Source: Anaerolineae bacterium
Lineage (GTDB): Bacteria; Chloroflexota; Anaerolineae; JAAYZQ01
Reading direction: 5' to 3'
Assembly (NCBI GenBank): GCA_016926595.1
Contig: JAFGOG010000167.1
Coordinates: 1-11,829, forward strand
Length of the DNA: 11,829 bases
Positions 7,282 to 11,829 of this stretch are shown one piece after another; position 1 is the stretch's first letter; each line of letters starts with the position of its first letter. The position numbers and the translations under genes were made by a program. Under the pieces are notes generated by a model. It was not told the DNA's origin. It saw only the letters and a list, made by a program, of their open reading frames with translations, and ran no database searches.

Positions 7282-8520
7282 CTACTCTCTCTTTTCTCCG
7301 ATCTCTGCTAGCAGTAGCCTTTCCAACTGGGCTGCCAGCCGCTGCCGGGAATAGTTCTCCTCAACAAAACGACGCCCATTTTCGCGATAGCGGCGGAGCA
7401 GGGCTGGGTCGCCTTTCAGTTGCAGTATGGCCTGGGCCATCTGACCGGCATCCTCCGGTTCGACGAACAGACCTGCGTCGGCCTGCTCCAGTACACGCCG
7501 GGCCTCGCCGTCGATGCTCAGAATCACCGGACAGCCGCATGCCCAGGCGTCGAATATCTTGGACGGTAGTGCTCCCTCGAACACCTGCAGCCGGCGCAGT
7601 GGCACCAGGGCCACGTCTGCTGCCGACAAAAAAGCCGGCATGCCCGACCGGGGCCGCTCAGGCAACATCGTAACGTTGGCCAGCCCCAGCCGCTCTTTCA
7701 TGGCCAACAGCTCGGCCTTCTTTGGCCCCTCGCCGACAAACACAATATGTACATCGGGCGCCGTTCGCAATTGCTGAGCGGCCTCCAATGCTGTCTCCAG
7801 CCCTTGAGCGATGCCATGGATGCCGGCATACAGCACGACGAACTTGTCGGCAAGGCCCAGCTCGGCCCGTAGCGCTGCCCCAGCAGCCGGTTCGGGCCGG
7901 AATAGGTCGGTGTTGGCCCCGTTGGGGATGAGCGCCAGCTTGTCGCCGAATCCCCGCTCGGCCAGCCTGTGCCAGATCCCCTCGGTGACAACCACCAGAC
8001 GGCGCGCCCTATTATAGCACATTTTTTCAAGTTTGCCAGCCAGGGCGATGGCGCGGGGGCTGGAGAGCTCGCCGAGCGCCACTGCCGACTCGGGCCACAG
8101 GTCGCGCACTTCAAAAACCATCGGCGTGCGGCGCAAAACGCTCAAGGCGAGAGCCGCCCCACCCACGAATAGGGGTGGCGACGTGGCGACCAACACGTCG
8201 TAGCGGCCACGGGCGAGCACCAACCCGGCCAGGGCAGCATTGACCATGTAGGTCAGATAGAAGGCCATCCGTGTGCTGAATGTCTTGGTTGGGGAGGCCT
8301 TGACCCAGACCCGGATCACGTCGATGCCATCCAGGACTGACCTTTGCCAAAGCTTGCCCCGGTACTCGGGCGGAATGATGCCCGATGGGTGATTGGGCAC
8401 CTCGGTCAGCATGGTGACCTGATGGCCGGCGGACACCAGATGGCGGGCCATCTCGTAGGCCCGCGTCTGGGTGGCGCCCACTTCGGGCGGAAAGTACTGG
8501 CTCAGGTAGAGGATGCGCAT
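7282..8520 (-). CDS. GT4 glycosyltransferase, WbuB-like
   Basis: This is a GT-B fold, retaining family 4 glycosyltransferase of 412 residues, expected at the inner face of the membrane, adding a sugar to the lipid-linked glycan. Seen: N-terminal LYLSQYFPPEVGATQTRAYE (4-23); EVRDLWPES at 137-145, typical of the WbuB-like branch; the start of the C-terminal half with IPNGANTDLF at 198-207; VLYAGIHGIAQGL at 229-241; VGEGPKKAEL at 262-271; and the donor-binding stretch ALPSKIFDAWACGCPVI at 317-333. In that stretch the usual E(x7)E second glutamate is an aspartate (D324). Characterised WbuB proteins transfer N-acetyl-L-fucosamine, but this branch is broad and the sugar here is not known. The start overlaps the 2-epimerase gene by 19 bp, with GAGG 4 nt upstream. 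AT-rich codons at about 8011-8033 form a promoter-like sequence. Confidence 0.92.
   Translation of the reverse strand: MRILYLSQYFPPEVGATQTRAYEMARHLVSAGHQVTMLTEVPNHPSGIIPPEYRGKLWQRSVLDGIDVIRVWVKASPTKTFSTRMAFYLTYMVNAALAGLVLARGRYDVLVATSPPLFVGGAALALSVLRRTPMVFEVRDLWPESAVALGELSSPRAIALAGKLEKMCYNRARRLVVVTEGIWHRLAERGFGDKLALIPNGANTDLFRPEPAAGAALRAELGLADKFVVLYAGIHGIAQGLETALEAAQQLRTAPDVHIVFVGEGPKKAELLAMKERLGLANVTMLPERPRSGMPAFLSAADVALVPLRRLQVFEGALPSKIFDAWACGCPVILSIDGEARRVLEQADAGLFVEPEDAGQMAQAILQLKGDPALLRRYRENGRRFVEENYSRQRLAAQLERLLLAEIGEKRE
8011..8039 (-). promoter_or_regulatory. Possible internal promoter with extended -10 element
   Basis: On the minus strand TGCTATAAT (8011-8019) is a perfect extended -10 box. 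CTGGCA (8034-8039) matches the -35 consensus at four of six positions with a 17-bp spacer. It lies inside the WbuB-like gene in the direction of the operon, so it could boost the HEPN, epimerase, fusion and WecA/TagO genes. The same bases code for conserved-looking residues (KMCYN), so it may be a chance match. Confidence 0.3.
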
Positions 8521-9584
8521 CGATCCTCAGCCGTTAGCAGTGTAGTGATCCGCTCGGCGGCGTGGCCATCACCGAAGAGCGGCGGCGGCGAGCCGGTTGG
8601 CTTGAAATCGCGAGCCAACTGGACGACCGATGCCAGATCGCCGCCGACGAGCCGGTTCCAGCCAGTGTCTATCGTCTCGACCCACTCTGTCTCACGGCGG
8701 AGGGTCAGACAGGGCACGGCGAAAAAGTAAGCCTCTTTTTGGACGCCGCCCGAATCGGTCAGGATCAGCCGGGCGTGACGTTCTAGGAGCAGCATGTCCA
8801 GGTAACCGACGGGCTCGACAAGCTGTAGGTTGGGCGTGTATGAGGCTGGAAACTCGGAAAGCTTCTGACGTGTGCGGGGGTGCACTGGAAAGACGACTGG
8901 GTAATCCGCAGCAAGGGCCTGTAGTGTAGTCAAGATGGCCTGTAATTGAGTTGGGTTGTCGGTGTTGGACGGGCGGTGGATCGTGGCCAAGGCATAGCCG
9001 CCGGGGGCAAGCCCGAGCCGGGCCAGCGGATCGGAGCGCTGCTCGGCCAGGGCGATGTTGTACAGGACGGCGTCGTACATGACGTCGCCCACCAGATGTA
9101 CGCCGCGCGTTACGCCCTCACGAGCTAGGTGATCCATGGCCGTTTGAGTTGGGCACAATAGCAGGTCGGCGGCGTGGTCGGCCAGCACCCGATTGTACTC
9201 CTCGGGCATTTCCCGGTTAAAGCTGCGCAGGCCGGCCTCGACGTGGGCCAGCGGGATGTGCAGCTTGACCGCGGCCAACGCCCCGGCCAGTGTCGAGTTG
9301 GTGTCGCCGTAGACCAGGACCCAATCTGGCTGTTCCTTCAGCAGCACTTCTTCAATGCGGATGAGCATTGTCCCTGTTTGCCAGCCGTGGGAGCCAGACC
9401 CGACCTCCAGGTTGTAATCAGGCGGTGGGATCTGGAGTTGGTCGAAGAAGATGGCCGACATGTCGTAATCGTAGTGCTGACCGGTGTGGACCAGTACCTC
9501 GTGGATCACCTGACGCAGTGCACGGCTGACCGGTGCGGCTTTGATGAACTGGGGACGAGCGCCGACGATGGAAACGACCTTCAT
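8502..9584 (-). CDS. Non-hydrolysing UDP-N-acetylhexosamine 2-epimerase (WecB/WbpI-like), copy 1
   Basis: This cytoplasmic GT-B-like enzyme interconverts C2 epimers of UDP-N-acetylhexosamines, for example UDP-GlcNAc to UDP-ManNAc. It is 360 residues from the chosen start. Seen: IVGARPQFIKAAPVSRAL at 6-23; HTGQHYD at 33-39; VYGDTNSTLAG with D94; HVEAGLRSFNREMPEE with E116 and E129; the catalytic H203 in TIHRPSN; and DSGGVQKEAYF at 277-287 followed by ETEWVETIDTGWNRLVG. The QKEAYF/TEWVET pattern is shared with WbpI-type enzymes, which act on diacetamido-glucuronate sugars, so that substrate is possible. The ATG at 9584 was chosen over one at 9647 because it gives the family N-terminus and an ATGA overlap with the upstream gene; the longer form would add 21 unrelated residues. 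An FnlC-like role beside a WbuB-like transferase is a weaker alternative. Confidence 0.92.
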   Translation of the reverse strand: MKVVSIVGARPQFIKAAPVSRALRQVIHEVLVHTGQHYDYDMSAIFFDQLQIPPPDYNLEVGSGSHGWQTGTMLIRIEEVLLKEQPDWVLVYGDTNSTLAGALAAVKLHIPLAHVEAGLRSFNREMPEEYNRVLADHAADLLLCPTQTAMDHLAREGVTRGVHLVGDVMYDAVLYNIALAEQRSDPLARLGLAPGGYALATIHRPSNTDNPTQLQAILTTLQALAADYPVVFPVHPRTRQKLSEFPASYTPNLQLVEPVGYLDMLLLERHARLILTDSGGVQKEAYFFAVPCLTLRRETEWVETIDTGWNRLVGGDLASVVQLARDFKPTGSPPPLFGDGHAAERITTLLTAEDRCASST

Positions 9585-10684
9585 GGTCTGCCTGCCCCGG
9601 TGTCGAGAATGACGCGCACAATGCGCTCGGCCGCATGGCCATCCCACAGTTCAGGGGCTCGACCTCGCTTGCCGTGTCCGTCTAGAATAGCCTGGCTGGC
9701 TGCCAAGATGCGAGCCGGGTCCGAGCCAGTCAACTCGGCCGTGCCTTCGGTTATGGTCACCGGCCGCTCGGTGTTCTCACGCAGGGTCAGGCAGGGCACG
9801 CCGAGGATGGTCGTCTCTTCCTGTACACCTCCCGAATCGGTTAGCACCAGGCGGGCGTGATCCATCAGACATAGGAAATCAAGATAGCCCAACGGTTCGG
9901 TGATGATCAGGTGTCGCAGGCCCGCCACCTGGTCGGCCAAGTCAAAAGCGTCCAGGTTTTTCCGGGTCCGGGGATGGGCAGGGAAAACCACCGGCAGTTG
10001 TGCCTGCAACACCTCTATTGCCGACATGATGCCGCGCAGAGTGCCTGGATCGTCGACATTCGAGGGCCGGTGGAGGGTAAGGAGCGCATAGCCCTGCGGA
10101 CAAAGATCCAGCCGGGCGAGGATGTCGCTGGCGGCTGCCCGCTGCCGGTGGCGCAGGAGGGCGTCGATCATGACGTTGCCCACCAGGTGTACCTTGGCCG
10201 GATCGATCCCCTCGCGCTCGAGGTTTTCGTCGGCGTCGCGTGATGTGGTGAAGAGCAGGTCGGACAATGAATCGGTGACGATGCGGTTGATCTCTTCCGG
10301 CATGCGCCGATCAAAGCTCCGCAGACCAGCCTCTACATGAGCGACAGGAATCCAAAGCTTGACGGCGGTGATTGAGCAGGCGAGGGTAGAGTTCACGTCG
10401 CCCACAACCACGACTAGTTCCGGGCGCAGCTCTTGGCAGACTCGCTCAAAGCCAATCATGATCTGGGCTGTTTGCCAGGCGTGGGAGCCGGAACCGACGC
10501 CCAGGTAGATATCGGGCGCTGGGAGCCCCAATTGCTCGAAAAAGATGCCGGACATGGCCTTGTCGTAATGCTGGCCGGTGTGGAGCAGGGTCTGCTCGAT
10601 CTCGGGGTGACGGGCCATCTCGGCGACGATAGGGGCCATTTTCATCAAGTTTGGACGAGCTCCAACGACATTCAGAATGCGCAT
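9581..10684 (-). CDS. Non-hydrolysing UDP-N-acetylglucosamine 2-epimerase (WecB-like), copy 2
   Basis: This is a 367-residue paralogue of the next gene downstream. It probably makes UDP-ManNAc from UDP-GlcNAc, through elimination and re-addition of UDP. Seen: VVGARPNLMKMAPIVAEM at 6-23; HTGQHYD at 35-41; VVGDVNSTLA with D96; HVEAGLRSFDRRMPEE with E118 and E131; H205 in TLHRPSNVDD; DSGGVQEETTILGVPCLTLR at 283-302; and ENTERPVTITEGT at 303-315. These positions match the Asp/Glu/Glu/His set of characterised WecB enzymes. The QEE and NTERP pattern is nearer classic WecB than that of the neighbouring copy. AGGGGG (10691-10696) lies 6 nt before the ATG. The gene begins 3 bp after the preceding glycosyltransferase and its stop overlaps the next start as ATGA. 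I am sure of the family but not of the exact substrate. Confidence 0.92.
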   Translation of the reverse strand: MRILNVVGARPNLMKMAPIVAEMARHPEIEQTLLHTGQHYDKAMSGIFFEQLGLPAPDIYLGVGSGSHAWQTAQIMIGFERVCQELRPELVVVVGDVNSTLACSITAVKLWIPVAHVEAGLRSFDRRMPEEINRIVTDSLSDLLFTTSRDADENLEREGIDPAKVHLVGNVMIDALLRHRQRAAASDILARLDLCPQGYALLTLHRPSNVDDPGTLRGIMSAIEVLQAQLPVVFPAHPRTRKNLDAFDLADQVAGLRHLIITEPLGYLDFLCLMDHARLVLTDSGGVQEETTILGVPCLTLRENTERPVTITEGTAELTGSDPARILAASQAILDGHGKRGRAPELWDGHAAERIVRVILDTGAGRP

Positions 10685-10687
10685 GAG

Positions 10688-11827
10688 TTACCCCCTGCCC
10701 AGTAGCTGATCGTACACATGGGCCAGACGGCGCGCGGCAGCGGCCCAGTTGTACTCCGACTTGGCTGCTGCCTGCCCGGCACTGCCCAGCCGGGCACGAT
10801 GCTTCGGGTCGCGCAGGGCGTCTATTGCCTCCCGGATTGTCGCAGCGGTGACTGTGGTCAGTAAGACGCCGCAGCCGACCTGGCTGACGATGCGGCCCAG
10901 GTCGCCCACGCTGTTGGCGATGATGGGCCGGCCGGCGGCCATCGCGTTGGACAGCGTGTTGGGTGCGTTATAGACAGCGCCCGGATAGTCGGGCAGCAGG
11001 CAGTAGTAGATAACGTCTGCCAAACACGTGCAAAGCGGCACCTGGTCCTGGGGCAGCCAGCCCAAGTAACGCGCGTTGGGCACGTCGGCAATTGCGGCTT
11101 CTATGGCTGCCCGCTGATGCCCGTCGCCCCACAGGAAAAGCTGCACATCCGGAATCCCGCGTGCGGCCTCGATGAGCGGCAGCAGCAGCCGATTGCGGGT
11201 AAAGCCGCCGATATAGGCCACGACATAATCTTCGGGCCTAATCCCCAGTCGCGAGCGCTCGGCCAGCACCTCGGCGGCGGAAATGGCGTCAAAGGAGGCC
11301 AGGGACGAGTAGTTGCCGACGGTGATCACGCGCTCGATGCCCCAGTTCTGGAGCTTCTCGGCAAAGACGGTGCTGGCGGTGATGGTATAGTCGACCTGGC
11401 TGAGCAGACGCTGTTCGAGCCACGAAAGGGCCCGGACGAGAGCGGCGGGCAGGTAGAGCGACATCAGGGCCGGATAGTCCTCGTGGGCGTCGTAGACCAG
11501 CCGAGCGCCGGTCTGCCGCTTTAGCCACCAGCCGGCGGGCAGGGTATCGAGATCGTGGCAGTGGACGACTTGGGGCTTGAGGGTGCGCACGCGATGGGCG
11601 GCCTGCCGCCAGAAGCGGGGCAGGCGGAGAAGCTGCCTGGCTCCAGCTCCATAGCGGCTGGGCGCACTCGACACCCGCTCGACGGTATAGCCATCGAGCG
11701 CTTGGTGAGGGGCAAGCTCGGCCATCCGGTCCCAACAGACAACTGTGACCTCGTGGCCGGCCTCGGCCAGCGCCTGTGCCTCGCGGGCGACGCGTGGATC
11801 GGGCCGGAAGGCGTTAGACAGGAGCAT
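10688..11827 (-). CDS. GT4 glycosyltransferase (5' end probably beyond the window)
   Basis: This is a GT-B fold glycosyltransferase with 379 visible residues, first of the co-directional genes in the window. Seen: N-terminal LSNAFRPDPRVAREAQAL at 3-20; VVHCHDLDTLPAGW at 87-100; VYDAHEDYP at 111-119; VVAYIGGFTRNRLL at 202-215, opening the C-terminal half; LWGDGHQRAAIE at 232-243; and the donor-site stretch YNAPNTLSNAMAAGRPIIAN at 286-305. It should act at the membrane's inner face on nucleotide-sugar and lipid-linked acceptor; the sugar is unknown. The first Met (11825-11827) starts in mid-strand. Relatives usually begin a few residues earlier (pattern M-x-hydrophobic-LMLLSN), and the frame is open to the window edge, so the true start is probably outside and the entry is partial. 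Confidence 0.88.
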   Translation of the reverse strand: MLLSNAFRPDPRVAREAQALAEAGHEVTVVCWDRMAELAPHQALDGYTVERVSSAPSRYGAGARQLLRLPRFWRQAAHRVRTLKPQVVHCHDLDTLPAGWWLKRQTGARLVYDAHEDYPALMSLYLPAALVRALSWLEQRLLSQVDYTITASTVFAEKLQNWGIERVITVGNYSSLASFDAISAAEVLAERSRLGIRPEDYVVAYIGGFTRNRLLLPLIEAARGIPDVQLFLWGDGHQRAAIEAAIADVPNARYLGWLPQDQVPLCTCLADVIYYCLLPDYPGAVYNAPNTLSNAMAAGRPIIANSVGDLGRIVSQVGCGVLLTTVTAATIREAIDALRDPKHRARLGSAGQAAAKSEYNWAAAARRLAHVYDQLLGRG

Positions 11828-11829
11828 GA

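Noticed and set aside
9585..9647. Longer start for 2-epimerase copy 1
   Set aside because: It adds 21 residues with no family similarity and would overlap the upstream gene by 67 bp. The ATG at 9584 gives the normal N-terminus and an ATGA junction.
9174..9860. Plus-strand open frame spanning the junction of the two 2-epimerase genes
   Set aside because: It is antisense to two well-supported genes and has no domain features.
1..11829. CRISPR array, tRNA/rRNA, transposon ends or prophage genes
   Set aside because: Read through for spaced direct repeats, cloverleaf-like segments and transposase/integrase motifs; none was seen.

Overview
The window carries eight genes, all on the minus strand and tightly packed. 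They form one surface-polysaccharide (exopolysaccharide, cell-wall glycan or glycoprotein glycan) operon. No rRNA, tRNA, CRISPR array, transposase or integrase was seen. Base composition is evenly GC-rich. The organism is probably a GC-rich environmental bacterium. A member of Chloroflexota (Anaerolineae-like) is my best guess. It rests on the leader-like segment before the cyclophilin domain, the O-antigen-ligase/TPR architecture and the HEPN protein embedded among glycan genes. This is inference from remembered families, not a measured assignment.

In transcription order, from the right edge to the left, the genes are: a GT4 glycosyltransferase (10688-11827, 5' end probably cut by the window edge); a non-hydrolysing UDP-HexNAc 2-epimerase (9581-10684); a second, diverged paralogue of it (8502-9584); a WbuB-like GT4 glycosyltransferase (7282-8520); a small HEPN-domain protein (6881-7279); an NAD-dependent nucleotide-sugar epimerase/dehydratase (5844-6884); a 1535-residue fusion of O-antigen ligase/polymerase, TPR repeats and cyclophilin (1187-5794); and a WecA/TagO-type polyprenyl-phosphate glycosyl-1-phosphate transferase (34-1155). 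In the same order the junctions are +3, -4, -19, +2, -4, +49 and +31 bp. Two of them are ATGA stop/start overlaps, so co-transcription and translational coupling are very likely.

Together the genes describe a lipid-linked glycan route. The epimerases and the SDR enzyme make activated sugars. The WecA/TagO enzyme loads the first sugar phosphate onto undecaprenyl phosphate. The two GT4 enzymes extend the chain. The large membrane protein polymerises the glycan or transfers it to its acceptor outside the membrane. No flippase is present in the window.

The most unusual element is the large fusion. A Wzy_C-type membrane domain with an intact H[NSQ]x9Gxx[GTY] motif continues in one unbroken frame into a TPR array containing an internal 129-residue duplication, and then into a complete cyclophilin-type peptidyl-prolyl isomerase. 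Charge distribution places the TPR and cyclophilin parts outside the membrane. Other points worth a second look are an orphan HEPN protein coupled to the epimerase, two adjacent diverged 2-epimerases, strong palindromes in linker-coding DNA of the fusion gene, and an extended -10 promoter-like sequence inside the WbuB-like gene.
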